A DNA stretch of 64,000 bases from Mycobacteroides salmoniphilum (lineage in GTDB: Bacteria > Actinomycetota > Actinomycetes > Mycobacteriales > Mycobacteriaceae): contig NZ_CP024633.1 in assembly GCF_004924335.1 (NCBI RefSeq), positions 1,922,001-1,986,000 of the forward strand. Direction: 5' to 3'. Numbering within the stretch: position 1 is the stretch's first letter; each line of letters opens with the position of its first letter. Below the pieces are notes generated by a model. The model saw only the letters and a list, made by a program, of their open reading frames with translations, was not told the DNA's origin and did not search any database. Below, one piece after another: positions 36,034 to 45,473 of this stretch. The position numbers were made by a program, and so were the translations under genes.

Positions 36034-36867
36034 ATGACCACCCGCAATACGTTGGTGGCCGCCGCGGCGACTGACACAGATGCCCCGATATCCACCCCGC
36101 CCCGGCGGGAGTGGATCCTCGACCGGCGCTGGGAGATCATCCGATTTCTTTCGCCGTTCGTGGTGCTGCTTGTCTGGCAAGCGGGAAGTGCCTGGGGGCT
36201 GATCGATCCGGACATTCTGCCGGCGCCGTCGACGATCGCGCACGCCGGAATCGAGTTGATCGGCAACGGCCAGCTCGCCGAGGCGCTACGCGTCTCCGGA
36301 ATCCGTGCCGCCGAAGGACTGCTGCTGGGTGGCTTGGTAGGTGTGGTGCTGGGCGCGGCGGTGGGGTTGTCGCGGCTTGTCGATGCCGTGGTGGACCCGA
36401 CCATGCAGATGATTCGGGCGCTGCCGCACCTCGGGCTCATCCCGCTGTTCATCCTGTGGTTCGGAATCGGCGAGCTTCCCAAGGTGCTGATGGTGGCCCT
36501 CGGCGCGGCCTTCCCGCTGTACCTCAACACCACCTCGGCGATTCGGCAGGTGGACCCCAAACTGTTCGAAACCGCACAGGTACTTGGGTTTTCGTTTTGG
36601 CAGCGGTTGCGGGTCATCGTCATCCCCAGTGCGACTCCGCAGGTGCTTGTCGGGCTGCGTCAATCCCTGGCGCTGTCGTGGCTGACGCTCATCGTCGCCG
36701 AGCAGATCAACGCCGATGCCGGGGTGGGTTTCCTTATCAATAATGCGCGCGATTTCCTGCGTATCGACGTCATCATCTTCGGGCTCGTGGTCTACGCACT
36801 GTTGGGCATTGTCACGGACGCCATTGTGCGCGTGCTGGAACGGCGTGCGCTGCGGTACCGATCATGA
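36034..36867 (+). CDS. ssuC: Sulfonate-type ABC transporter permease
   Basis: An inner-membrane permease of 277 residues with six predicted helices. The EAA-type loop is visible in LFETAQVLGFSFWQRLRVIVIPSATPQVLVGLR, and PHLGLIPLFILWFGIGE is characteristic of SsuC/TauC/NrtB. It is the first gene of a permease-ATPase-binding protein-monooxygenase operon. GTG 36013 would add seven residues and cannot be excluded. Confidence 0.85.
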   Translation: MTTRNTLVAAAATDTDAPISTPPRREWILDRRWEIIRFLSPFVVLLVWQAGSAWGLIDPDILPAPSTIAHAGIELIGNGQLAEALRVSGIRAAEGLLLGGLVGVVLGAAVGLSRLVDAVVDPTMQMIRALPHLGLIPLFILWFGIGELPKVLMVALGAAFPLYLNTTSAIRQVDPKLFETAQVLGFSFWQRLRVIVIPSATPQVLVGLRQSLALSWLTLIVAEQINADAGVGFLINNARDFLRIDVIIFGLVVYALLGIVTDAIVRVLERRALRYRS

Positions 36868-36877
36868 AAGGCACATC

Positions 36878-37627
36878 ATGACAGCGGTTTTCGAGGTAAC
36901 CGAATTGTCGCGGCAAGCCGCTGTACCGGCGGCCGAGCTCACGTCGGTCACCAAATGGTACGGACGTAACCGCGTTCTCGACGACGTCTCACTGCGGGTC
37001 GGTAGTGGCGAGATCGTCGCGCTGGTGGGCCGCAGTGGCTCGGGCAAGTCGACGGTGCTCAGGGTGCTGTCGGGGTTGGCCGGCGACTATGAGGGCGAAC
37101 GGGAGGTGCTGGGCGCTCCTGCGGTGGCCTTCCAGGAGCCGCGACTGTTCCCGTGGCGCTCGGTGCGCGACAACGTGCTGTACGGACTCACCCGCACCAA
37201 GTTGTCCAAGGCGGAAGCGCTTTCCCGCGTCGACCGGGCCCTTGATGAGGTGAGGCTTGCGGACAAAGCACAAGCCTGGCCGCTGACGCTCTCGGGCGGG
37301 CAGGCGCAACGCGTGTCTCTGGCGCGTGCGCTGGTCGCGGAGCCGCGGCTGCTGTTACTCGACGAGCCCTTCGGCGCACTCGACGCGCTCACGCGGCTCT
37401 CGATGCACCGACTCTTGTTGAACCTGTGGCGGGAGCACCAGTTCGGCGTATTGCTGGTTACCCACGATGTGGACGAGGCGATATCGCTGGCCGACACCAT
37501 CCTGGTGCTGGATGAGGGTCGACTGGTGCACACGTTGCGCATCGGCAATCCCCGTAAACCTCACGGCAAGCACGACGCCGAAACCGAGAACTACCGAGGA
37601 GAGCTCCTTGCGCAGCTTGGTGTTTAA
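36878..37627 (+). CDS. ssuB: Sulfonate-type ABC transporter ATP-binding protein
   Basis: A 249-residue ATPase with Walker A GRSGSGKST, Q-loop FQEPRLFPW, signature LSGGQAQR, Walker B LLLLDEPFGALD and switch His THDVDEA. The FPWxxVxDN pattern is typical of SsuB/TauB. The ATG 36878 follows GAAAGG and lies 10 nt after the permease. The frame is open further upstream but within ssuC. Confidence 0.9.
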   Translation: MTAVFEVTELSRQAAVPAAELTSVTKWYGRNRVLDDVSLRVGSGEIVALVGRSGSGKSTVLRVLSGLAGDYEGEREVLGAPAVAFQEPRLFPWRSVRDNVLYGLTRTKLSKAEALSRVDRALDEVRLADKAQAWPLTLSGGQAQRVSLARALVAEPRLLLLDEPFGALDALTRLSMHRLLLNLWREHQFGVLLVTHDVDEAISLADTILVLDEGRLVHTLRIGNPRKPHGKHDAETENYRGELLAQLGV

Positions 37628-38633
37628 GTCAATCGTCAGCGCGACCGCGATCCTGCTGTCGTTGACGGCCTGCAGCTCCGGTCGCGACGATAAGGGCGAT
37701 TCTGCGGTGCCGCAGCTCGTCCCGCTGTCCGAGCTGTCGAATCTCACGCTGCGCGTGGGCGATCAGAAGGGTGGCACCGAGTCGCTGTTGCGGGCGGCGG
37801 GGGAACTGGACAACGCACCGTACAAGGTCGAATTCTCCACCTTCACCTTTGGCCCCCCGCAGATTGAGGCGCTGACCGCGGGCAAGATCGACTTCGCCGT
37901 CACCGGCAACACACCGCCGATTTTCGGCGCCGCGTCCAAGGCGAGAATCAAAGTGGTGTCCGGGTATACGAATGACGCCTCCGGTGACCAGATCCTGGTT
38001 GCCGACACCTCACCAATCCATTCCGTGGCGGATCTGCGGGGTAAGAAGGTGGCTGTCGGTAAGGGGAGTTCGGCGAACGGTCATCTGCTGCTTCAGCTGC
38101 AGAAGGCCAATCTCACCATCAAGGACATCCAGCCGGTGTTTCTGCAGCCGGCCGATGCGTTCACCGCACTGAGTCAGGGACAGGCCGACGCGTGGGCGAT
38201 CTGGGATCCCTACACGGCGCTGGCCGACAAACAGCTGAAGGTTCGCACCCTGGTGACCGCGACCGGCGTCGCGAACGGGTACGGATTCGGTGTCGCATCG
38301 CAGGTGGCGCTGCGTGATGCTCAACGCAATACCGCACTGTCCGACCTGGTGCAGCGCGTCGCGCGTGCCAGCGCATGGGCCCAGGCCCATCCACAGGAGT
38401 GGTACGCAAAGTATGCCGCTGCAATCGGAATCGACCCTGCGGCAGCAGAGTTGGCGCAGTCGCGCAGCCTGCGGCAACCGATACCGCTCGACGGAGAGGT
38501 GACGGGCTCGGAGCAGAAGCTGGCCGACCTGTTCGCGCAGTCGGGCCAGATTCAGGGCAAGCCCACGTTCTCCGATTTCGTCGACAACCGCTTCAACGAC
38601 GTCCTCACGCAGTACTTCGCCAAGTCTCAATAG
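37608..38633 (+). CDS. ssuA: Aliphatic sulfonate-binding lipoprotein
   Basis: The extracytoplasmic solute receptor of the ssu transporter, 341 residues. The lipoprotein signal ends in LSLTAC (Cys22). The mature part has the SsuA/NMT1 fold, with LRVGDQKGGTESLLRA, IDFAVTGNTPPIFGA, LRGKKVAVGKGSSANGHLL and QGQADAWAIWDPY. The TTG start at 37608 overlaps ssuB by 20 bp and has GAGGAGAG just upstream. It is probably acylated by Lnt. Confidence 0.88.
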   Translation: MRSLVFKSIVSATAILLSLTACSSGRDDKGDSAVPQLVPLSELSNLTLRVGDQKGGTESLLRAAGELDNAPYKVEFSTFTFGPPQIEALTAGKIDFAVTGNTPPIFGAASKARIKVVSGYTNDASGDQILVADTSPIHSVADLRGKKVAVGKGSSANGHLLLQLQKANLTIKDIQPVFLQPADAFTALSQGQADAWAIWDPYTALADKQLKVRTLVTATGVANGYGFGVASQVALRDAQRNTALSDLVQRVARASAWAQAHPQEWYAKYAAAIGIDPAAAELAQSRSLRQPIPLDGEVTGSEQKLADLFAQSGQIQGKPTFSDFVDNRFNDVLTQYFAKSQ

Positions 38634-38670
38634 ACCGCACATCCCATCCCACACAAGGAGAGCAATTCCC

Positions 38671-39768
38671 GTGGCCGCCAAGTTCTTCTGGTTCCTGCCC
38701 ACCAATGGTGACAGCCGTTCCATCGTGGGCGCCTCGCATGCGTCATCGCATCACACCATCCCGGTGGGGTACCGCGAGCCGAGCCTGCGTTATCTCGGCG
38801 AGATAGCCCGCGCCGCGGACCGATTGGGCTTCGAGGGTGTGCTGACTCCCACCGGCACGTGGTGTGAGGACGCATGGCTCACGGCTTCGGCGCTGCTGGA
38901 GCAGACCGAACGCCTGAAGTTCCTCGTGGCCTTCCGGCCGGGATTGGTGCCGCCGACACTGGCCGCGCAGCAGGCGGCTACATTTCAGCGGTTCTCGGAT
39001 GGGCGGCTGCTGCTGAACGTCGTCAGCGGCGGTGACGATACCGAGCAGCGCCGCTTCGGTGATTGGCTCACCCACGACGAGCGCTATGAGCGCACCGGCG
39101 AGTTTCTGCAGATTGTTCGGGATATCTGGAAGGGCGAACCCGTCGACTATTCGGGAAAGCACTACACGGTGACCGATGCGCGAGTATCGGAGCCGCCAAC
39201 ACCGTTGCCGCAGTTGTATTTCGGCGGATCGTCTCCCGCGGCACTGCCTATCGCCGCAGAGCACGTCGACGTGTACCTGACCTGGGGTGAGCCGCCGGCG
39301 GCCGCAGCCGCGAAGATCGAGACGGTGCGCGCGTTGGCCAAGGAGCGTGGGCGCAACCTGCGATTCGGTATCCGCCTGCACACGATTAGCCGCGACACGT
39401 CCGAGGCGGCGTGGGCCGTCGCGAACTCGCTGGTGGGGGAGCTGACTCCTGATCAGATCGCCGCGGCGACTGCGCTGCATTCCACATCCGAATCCGAGGG
39501 GCAGCGGCGCATGACGGCGCTGCACGGCGGTCGCCTGGACAAACTGGAGATCTATCCGAACCTGTGGGCGGGCGTCGGGTTGGTGCGTGGCGGTGCGGGT
39601 ACGGCATTGGTGGGCAGCCATGAAGAGGTCGCCAACCTGATTTCCGAATACCACGAGCTCGGGTTCGACGAGTTCATCCTGTCCGGATACCCGCACCTGG
39701 AAGAGGCGTACTGGTTCGCCGAGGGTGTGCTTCCGCTGCTCAAGAAGCGGGGAGCACTGGCCGCCTAG
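38671..39768 (+). CDS. ssuD: FMNH2-dependent alkanesulfonate monooxygenase
   Basis: A 365-residue bacterial-luciferase-fold enzyme that releases sulfite from alkanesulfonates using FMNH2 and oxygen. Features are FFWFLPTNGDSR, FEGVLTPTGTWCEDAW (Cys conserved in SsuD), RLLLNVVSGGDDTEQRRFGD, SEPPTPLPQLYFGGSSP and the C-terminal SGYPHLEEAY. Shine-Dalgarno AAGGAGAG precedes GTG 38671. It completes a desulfonation operon, although no SsuE-type flavin reductase is present here. Confidence 0.92.
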   Translation: MAAKFFWFLPTNGDSRSIVGASHASSHHTIPVGYREPSLRYLGEIARAADRLGFEGVLTPTGTWCEDAWLTASALLEQTERLKFLVAFRPGLVPPTLAAQQAATFQRFSDGRLLLNVVSGGDDTEQRRFGDWLTHDERYERTGEFLQIVRDIWKGEPVDYSGKHYTVTDARVSEPPTPLPQLYFGGSSPAALPIAAEHVDVYLTWGEPPAAAAAKIETVRALAKERGRNLRFGIRLHTISRDTSEAAWAVANSLVGELTPDQIAAATALHSTSESEGQRRMTALHGGRLDKLEIYPNLWAGVGLVRGGAGTALVGSHEEVANLISEYHELGFDEFILSGYPHLEEAYWFAEGVLPLLKKRGALAA

Positions 39769-40652
39769 CGCAGGCCCGCGCTGTCGTTGTCGAGATCGTT
39801 GCGCTGCAACCCCATGGGTGTTGACGACGGCAGATCGCCACCCGCGATGACCTGCCGCGTGATCGGGGTGAGCGCATGAAAGAGGCCCTCCACCTCGGCG
39901 TCGGTCAGGGCGTCGAGTACCGGCAGTGACACCCGGTCGGTTCGGCTCTCGATATCGTTCTTTAATGCGCGGCCTTCTGGCGTCAGCGCACCGCCGTCGC
40001 CGAGCAGGCCGCGCCGAGTCAGGTTCTGTTCGATGGTCGCCCACTCGCCGTCGTCATAGTCGCGGCTGCGCATGATGCCGTCCTTGGTGGCCCGTCCCGC
40101 CGCGACCTGAAACACGTTCGATTCACGGCCGTCAATGCCCGCGGCGACCAGTGCGGCGACATGGGCGTCGCCGCGCTGCTCGCGGAGCAGGGTGGCGGCA
40201 TGCCACAGCGCCGCGACGGGTTCATCGGGCCACGGAACGGCGGTGAGCGCCGCGTACAAGGGGCGCCCGGCCGGCGAGGCATTGCGGGCCACTCGGCCGA
40301 GTAATTCTGCTGCGGTACGCAGGTTTTGGTCATCGGTGAGGCCGTAGCGCCGCAACGCCGCGACGGCGCCGCTCTGCCGCGCGGCCAGTGCCTGCTCGGG
40401 GCCGACGGTTTCCCAGGCGCCATCGAGTGACCTGGCGACCCGGAATGAGGCGAAGTTGTAGAAGACGGCTTCGACGACTCTGGGTGCGACCCTGCCCAGG
40501 GGCGCGGATCGGGTAGCGAAGTATCCGCGCCAGAATCCGCGGTAGCCGAGCTCGTCGGCGGCGGCGCGCGCTTCGGGGGCGAAGTAGGTAATGCCGTGTA
40601 CCGGCTCGAAACGTTCGAAGAGACGCCGGGCGAGGACGTGTGGACGTGCCAT
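39765..40652 (-). CDS. SCO6745-family helix-rich protein
   Basis: A 295-residue actinobacterial protein. It begins MARPHVLARRLFERFEPVHGITYF and has two related halves, each with a helical segment and a winged-helix-like end (LTDDQNLRTAAELLGRVA; IEQNLTRRGLLGDGGALTPEGRALKNDIESRTD). This is the pattern of the SCO6745/SalK group, which has no firmly known function. The start is set at ATG 40652; sequence further upstream in the same frame overlaps the divergent PPOX gene and is unlike protein. The end overlaps ssuD by 4 bp (convergent). Confidence 0.75.
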   Translation of the reverse strand: MARPHVLARRLFERFEPVHGITYFAPEARAAADELGYRGFWRGYFATRSAPLGRVAPRVVEAVFYNFASFRVARSLDGAWETVGPEQALAARQSGAVAALRRYGLTDDQNLRTAAELLGRVARNASPAGRPLYAALTAVPWPDEPVAALWHAATLLREQRGDAHVAALVAAGIDGRESNVFQVAAGRATKDGIMRSRDYDDGEWATIEQNLTRRGLLGDGGALTPEGRALKNDIESRTDRVSLPVLDALTDAEVEGLFHALTPITRQVIAGGDLPSSTPMGLQRNDLDNDSAGLR

Positions 40653-40730
40653 CGATCCAGTCAACCACGGGGCCCCGCGCGGATTGTCGAGTCCGGTGCG
40701 GTTGTCGGTGCGGGCTCGTAGGGTGGACTC

Positions 40731-41165
40731 ATGGGATTGAGTTTGGAAGAACGACAGGCATTTCTGGCCGAGCCCCACGTGGCGGCAATCTCGGTGAGTG
40801 CCGGGGTGGACCGCGCTCCGCTGACCGTGCCGATCTGGTACTTCTACACCCCGGGCGGTGACCTCTGGATTCCGACGGGCAAGGGATCGCGCAAGCACCA
40901 GCTGATCGAGGCCGCGGGTCGGCTGACGCTCATGGTCGACCGTGAGCAGCCGACGGTGCGGTACGTGAGCGTAGAGGGACCGGTGACCAAGGTCGTACCT
41001 CTCGAGCACGACCAGCATCGGCAGGTGGCCGCCCGGTACATCCCGGAAGAGCTGCTCGACGGGTATCTCAAATATTCGGAAGGGTACGGCGAGCAGATCG
41101 CCGTTTATGTCTCCCCGGAGCACTGGCTCTCGGCGGACCTCGGCGGCCCGGAGAACTGGGGTTAG
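40731..41165 (+). CDS. Pyridoxamine 5'-phosphate oxidase-family (PPOX) protein
   Basis: A 144-residue split-barrel protein with LAEPHVAAISVSAGVDRAPLTVPIWYFYTPGG, IPTGKGSRKHQLIEAAG and VRYVSVEGPVT. Members bind FMN or F420; the substrate is unknown. TAGGGT (40719-40724) lies 6 nt before the ATG, suggesting a leaderless transcript. It is convergent with the CocE-type gene. Confidence 0.78.
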   Translation: MGLSLEERQAFLAEPHVAAISVSAGVDRAPLTVPIWYFYTPGGDLWIPTGKGSRKHQLIEAAGRLTLMVDREQPTVRYVSVEGPVTKVVPLEHDQHRQVAARYIPEELLDGYLKYSEGYGEQIAVYVSPEHWLSADLGGPENWG

Positions 41166-41178
41166 CGTTCCCGGTTGA

Positions 41179-43065
41179 TCACTGGGGCATCGGGAACTGT
41201 TCGGTTCCCGGATCCCCTGCGGGTATGACGGGCAGTGTGAGTGTGGACGGGTGCGCCGCATCGTGCAGGATCGTCTGCGTGGCGGTGTGCAGCTCGGAGT
41301 TCTGTCCGAATGGTGCGCCCGTGTTGGGGTTGGGCGCGTACTGCGGGAAGTCGCTGCTGGAAATCTCCAGTCGAATGCGCTCACCGGCGCGGAACTGATA
41401 GCTCACCGGCCATACGTCGATGCGGTACCTGTGCGGCTGGGCCGCCGCGAGGGGGCGCAGCTCGGATAGTGATTGCGCCAGCGAGGTGCGGACAACTCCA
41501 TTGTTGAGATTCACGGCGGCACCATCGGATTGCACGACAACGAGTTTCGCGGTGAAGTCGGTGTCCGGGGCCGAGGACGAGGCCCATAGATCGACGCTGA
41601 TCGGTCCGGTGACCTCGGTGTCGGAGGTGAGCGGCTCGCTGGTGTAGGTCAGCACATCGGGGCGCTGTTCCACGGTGCTCTGGTCGTAACGTCCTTCCGG
41701 GGCCGAATCCGCGGCACAGCAGGAGTGTCCGCCCGCGCTTGGTACCGGATGGGCAGGGTCGTAGAGGTAGGTGTCGGGCGGATCGTGGAGTGAGCTCGAG
41801 TTGCTGAGCCTCCCATCGTGCTTCGCGCCGGGACCGCCCAAGTGATACACGGTCCAATTCGTCTGCGGTAGTGGCCAGGAAGGGGCGCTCTTCCATCGGT
41901 TGGCGCCCATCAGGTAGTAGTCGACGCGGGGCGACTCGGCGGCGACACCATTGTCGGTACCCTTGAGGAAGTGGTCGAACCATGCCAGTTGCAGCTCGTT
42001 CACGGGGCTGCTGGCGCCGGCCCCCAGGCCCTTCAACAGTGGTGAAGGACTTGATGTTTCACGGCCCCAGGCGAGATGGTCCCAGGGGCCGATGACAATG
42101 CGCTGGTGCCGACGCGCCTCCGGCGACCCGCCGCGCGTGGACATGCCGGCGAAGTTCTCTAGGCCGCCGCGCAGGAAGGCGTCGTACCAGCCCTCGAAGT
42201 GCAGCACCGGCACCTTCACGTTCTCGTACCGATCCCGGATGCTCCATCGCTTCCAATAGTCATCGCGGGTCGCATGCCGGATCCACTCGAAATACCACGG
42301 CGCGACGTGGGGATTTCCCGGCTGCATCGGTGGAAGATCCTGGTAAGGAAGGAAATTGAGCCAGCGATCGCGTTCCTTGTCGGCCGCCTCCAATTGTTCG
42401 ACGGTCGTGTCATCGCCCCGGTTCTTCGCTGCGGTGGTGGCAATCGTCTCGATCGCCCACGGCAGCACGAAGCCGAGCCGGAATGCGCCGCCCTCGTAGG
42501 TCCACCCGTCGTAGTAGTCGGAGGCGGTGTTGGACGGCACGATGGTGGTCAGGTGCGGGGGAGCTGTGGTAGCGGCGAGCCATTGTGTGGCACCGACATA
42601 CGAAGACCCGTACATCCCGACCTTGCCGGTGGAACCGGGCAGTCTGGCGGCCCACTCGACGGTGTCATAACCGTCGTTACCGTCATTGCCGAACTCGGTG
42701 AATATCCCATCCGAGGCGCCTTGACCCCGAACATCCTGTACCACCACGAGATAGCAGTGTGAGGCGAACCAGTCAGGAGTCCGGAACCGCGAGGGCTTGA
42801 CCTGCGCGCTGCTCTTGCCGTACTGGGTGCGCATCAGAATGACCGGCACGGGGTCCTTGAGCTTGGGACGGTAGACATCGGCGCGCAGGATCGTGCCGTC
42901 GCGCATGGTCGCCGAAACGTCGGTCTTCTTGGCGACCGCACAGGGGCCGCGGCGGTCGGCCGGCGGCCAGGAGGTGGGATCAGGACTCTCGTGGCCGCAC
43001 GCCGTGATTATCAGGCCCACAATGGCGGCGAAAACTCCCAGACGTCTGGCCGAACCTGCGATCAC
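41179..43065 (-). CDS. CocE/NonD-family hydrolase, lipoprotein
   Basis: A 628-residue X-Pro dipeptidyl-peptidase (S15)/cocaine esterase-type hydrolase. A lipobox LIITAC (Cys23) anchors it outside the membrane. The alpha/beta hydrolase domain follows with the nucleophile Ser155 in GMYGSSYVG, HFEGWYDAFLRGG supplying the Asp region, and GPWDHLAWG the His. The C-terminal jelly-roll domain (about 400-620) includes TGPISVDLWASSSAPDTDF. The substrate (acyl ester or peptide) is unknown. It starts at GTG 43065, downstream of the ESX-3 operon terminator. Confidence 0.87.
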   Translation of the reverse strand: MIAGSARRLGVFAAIVGLIITACGHESPDPTSWPPADRRGPCAVAKKTDVSATMRDGTILRADVYRPKLKDPVPVILMRTQYGKSSAQVKPSRFRTPDWFASHCYLVVVQDVRGQGASDGIFTEFGNDGNDGYDTVEWAARLPGSTGKVGMYGSSYVGATQWLAATTAPPHLTTIVPSNTASDYYDGWTYEGGAFRLGFVLPWAIETIATTAAKNRGDDTTVEQLEAADKERDRWLNFLPYQDLPPMQPGNPHVAPWYFEWIRHATRDDYWKRWSIRDRYENVKVPVLHFEGWYDAFLRGGLENFAGMSTRGGSPEARRHQRIVIGPWDHLAWGRETSSPSPLLKGLGAGASSPVNELQLAWFDHFLKGTDNGVAAESPRVDYYLMGANRWKSAPSWPLPQTNWTVYHLGGPGAKHDGRLSNSSSLHDPPDTYLYDPAHPVPSAGGHSCCAADSAPEGRYDQSTVEQRPDVLTYTSEPLTSDTEVTGPISVDLWASSSAPDTDFTAKLVVVQSDGAAVNLNNGVVRTSLAQSLSELRPLAAAQPHRYRIDVWPVSYQFRAGERIRLEISSSDFPQYAPNPNTGAPFGQNSELHTATQTILHDAAHPSTLTLPVIPAGDPGTEQFPMPQ

Positions 43066-43101
43066 CCCGAAAGGGTACCGAGGGCCGCTGTGGACGACGG
43101 C

Positions 43102-43129
43102 GGGCTAGCGCACCCGCGTGCGCTAGCCC
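43102..43129 (-). terminator. Hairpin terminator after the ESX-3 operon
   Basis: Perfect 12-bp arms GGGCTAGCGCAC (43102-43113) and GTGCGCTAGCCC (43118-43129) with a 4-nt loop, 6 bp beyond the eccE3 stop. There is no T run, as is frequent in mycobacteria. It separates ESX-3 from the CocE-type gene on the same strand. Confidence 0.65.
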
Positions 43130-43135
43130 TCGTGT

Positions 43136-44122
43136 TCAGACCAGTGCCGGCGCCTCGTCCTGCTGTGTGAGGCTGTCGAGGAATTCTTCGGTGACCGCGG
43201 TGCCGGTTCCACGGAAGGTGTCGGACGACAGTGGGTTCATCGCCTCCAGGACGAGCAGGTGCTCGCCCCAGCACGGTGTCAGCCCGGCCCACGGTGCGCG
43301 GGACTCCGGCTTCTCCTGCGTACGTAATGCGCACACCACGGTCAGCTGGGGAGCGTCGGTGGTGCCGGTGAGCTCAAGAGCGGTCCAGCGCTCCGGCAGT
43401 GGCGCATTCCAGATGTTCCCGAGGGTATCCGGCAGATCGCCGTTCACCGTGGCGCGGTAGGCGGCCAGGTAGCCGCGATCGTCGGAGACCGCCCGTGATC
43501 CCTCTTTGACCTCCGCGGGCAGCGGAGCATCGGGGACATCGACGGCGCTGACCTGCCAGCCCAGCTCGCGCAGATGATCGGAGAGTCGGCGCCCCACGAT
43601 ATCGGCACTCTCGCGCAAAGGGATTCGCGGAGAGCGTGCCTGCAGTGCGGCGAGATTGTCCGCGGCGCTCAGGGTCAGGCTTACCCAGGTCTTGCCCTCG
43701 GCGCCGACGATATCGGCGGTGGTGACGCGGATCGAGGAGCAGCGCATGCCGTAACGGTCCAGGTACCCGGCGAGAAGCCCGACCGGTACCTCCTCACCGG
43801 ATGCAGGCGCTTTGAGCTCGAGTGCCACCGTGGAACGCGCGTCGACTCCCGCCGCGACAATCTGCGCGGTGTTCGCGGGGGACCGCCGAGAGATCCTGCG
43901 GGTCAGCATCTTCGTGAAGCGTCCGAGAATGTCGGTCAGGAAGGTGCCACGCCACCACACCAGCAGCACCAGCGCCAGCACCCCAGCGGTGATCGCGATC
44001 CAGCGGTCGGCGGGGTCTCGACGGTAGAGCGCGAACGCGCCCGCGGCAACCAACGTCGCCACCAGGGTTAGCCGCAACGTGCACGGCACCGGGGGGCGAT
44101 ACAGCTTCACGTTCTTACTCAC
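43136..44122 (-). CDS. eccE3: ESX-3 secretion component EccE3
   Basis: The peripheral-flank subunit of the ESX-3 type VII membrane complex, 328 residues. Two N-terminal membrane helices (LRLTLVATLVAAGAFALY and WIAITAGVLALVLLVWW) precede a periplasmic/cytoplasmic alpha-beta domain. GTG 44122 (VSKNVKLYRPP) is chosen because it overlaps the mycP3 stop by 8 bp and matches family starts. It is the last gene of the operon. Confidence 0.9.
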   Translation of the reverse strand: MSKNVKLYRPPVPCTLRLTLVATLVAAGAFALYRRDPADRWIAITAGVLALVLLVWWRGTFLTDILGRFTKMLTRRISRRSPANTAQIVAAGVDARSTVALELKAPASGEEVPVGLLAGYLDRYGMRCSSIRVTTADIVGAEGKTWVSLTLSAADNLAALQARSPRIPLRESADIVGRRLSDHLRELGWQVSAVDVPDAPLPAEVKEGSRAVSDDRGYLAAYRATVNGDLPDTLGNIWNAPLPERWTALELTGTTDAPQLTVVCALRTQEKPESRAPWAGLTPCWGEHLLVLEAMNPLSSDTFRGTGTAVTEEFLDSLTQQDEAPALV

Positions 44123-45473
44123 TCGTGCTCTCCTGTCTGCGACGTGCACTGAGCCCGGCGACGACGATCACCGCGATCAGACATATACCGGCGCCAAGGA
44201 AGGCGAGTCGCCGGGGAAGGGGGTTTTCGGGGGTGGGGAGGGGCGGCGGAACGACGGCGCGGGCACTGGGGCCTGCCGGCGCGCTTCCATCCGCGGGGAC
44301 CTCCCAGGTGAGCGCGGCCACCGGGTCGACCGTTCCGGTACCCACAAGATTTGACGGAGACCTGCCCGCATCACGAGCGGTCCTTTGCAGCCGCGAAACA
44401 ACCTGGTGTGCGCTCAGATCGGGGAATCGGCTGCGTACCAGCGCGGCGACCCCAGACACGTAGGCGGTCGCGTAACTGGTTCCAAAGAGGGGATGCGGCT
44501 TGCCATCCTGGCCGACCATTCCGTTGGCCAGCCCGCCCGTTTCGTCGTTGGACAGCGATGTCACGTTCTCGCCATTTGCCGCGATGCCTACCCACGGGCC
44601 GGACATCGTGAACTTCGAGGGCGTGCCATCGGCGGACACTGATCCCACCGATAGCACGTACGGCTGCCACCATGAGGGAACCGAAACGGATTCCACTCCA
44701 GTCCAATTCCTCGGGTCGGCGCCGGAACCGCTGAGTGGGTTCGGTTGACAGTTGGCGCCACCACCGCTGCTGTTGCCGGCTGCCGCGACCACCACGGCGT
44801 CCTTCTCCTCGACGGCATACCGCAGGGCGGCACCCAGGGCGGCCTGATCGATGGGCTTGGCCGCCGGAACGCACACGACCGACGAGATATTGATCACGCG
44901 CGCACCGAGATTCGCGGCGTGCACGATGGATCGGGCCAGTGTGTTGACAAAGTGGGTAGCGCCGTTGGTGGTCGGATCGCCACCGGTGATTCGCGGGGAG
45001 AACTTCGAAGACTCCTGGCGAATCGAGATCAGCTTGGACGCAGGTGCGATGCCGGAGAATCCGTCAGGGCCGGGCTGGGCACCGATGATTCCCGCGACCA
45101 TGGTCCCGTGCCCGTCGCAGTCGGTGAGTCCGTTGGTGGACTGTACGTAGTCGCCCCCGCCTTCGACATGCAGCCGTGAACTCGGCTGCACGCCGGTGTC
45201 GATGATGGCCACGCTTTGACCCTCACCGCGAGAGAAGCGCCATGCCTCCTCGAACTCCGGGGACGGTTTTCCGCTTGTGCCCGTACCGGGCATCAACACG
45301 GTGGTGCTGCACGCGGCGGACTGCATGCCAGCCGTAGCGCTGGGGGCCGAATCCCGTGGCAGCGCAGCGGGGTCAGCGTCTGGACGGGTCACCGCATACG
45401 CGGCCGGAGCTGTCATCGGAGACAGCGCCAGCAGCATCGCGGCGACGGCGCCCACAGACATGAATCGGATCAT
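44115..45473 (-). CDS. mycP3: Mycosin-3, ESX-3 subtilisin-like protease
   Basis: A membrane-anchored S8 serine protease required for ESX-3 stability and secretion, 452 residues. An N-terminal signal ends near residue 27. The catalytic triad is Asp92 (IIDTGV), His122 (DGHGTMVAG) and Ser333 (GTSYATAYVSG), with the oxyanion Asn234 in AAGNSSGGG. A proline-rich linker and a C-terminal membrane helix (FLGAGICLIAVIVVAGL) follow. It overlaps eccD3 by 4 bp. Confidence 0.95.
   Translation of the reverse strand: MIRFMSVGAVAAMLLALSPMTAPAAYAVTRPDADPAALPRDSAPSATAGMQSAACSTTVLMPGTGTSGKPSPEFEEAWRFSRGEGQSVAIIDTGVQPSSRLHVEGGGDYVQSTNGLTDCDGHGTMVAGIIGAQPGPDGFSGIAPASKLISIRQESSKFSPRITGGDPTTNGATHFVNTLARSIVHAANLGARVINISSVVCVPAAKPIDQAALGAALRYAVEEKDAVVVAAAGNSSGGGANCQPNPLSGSGADPRNWTGVESVSVPSWWQPYVLSVGSVSADGTPSKFTMSGPWVGIAANGENVTSLSNDETGGLANGMVGQDGKPHPLFGTSYATAYVSGVAALVRSRFPDLSAHQVVSRLQRTARDAGRSPSNLVGTGTVDPVAALTWEVPADGSAPAGPSARAVVPPPLPTPENPLPRRLAFLGAGICLIAVIVVAGLSARRRQESTSE

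Noticed and set aside
40653..41384. N-terminal extension of the SCO6745-family gene
   Set aside because: It runs antisense through the PPOX gene and is Ser/Arg/Pro-rich shadow sequence; the family start is at 40652.
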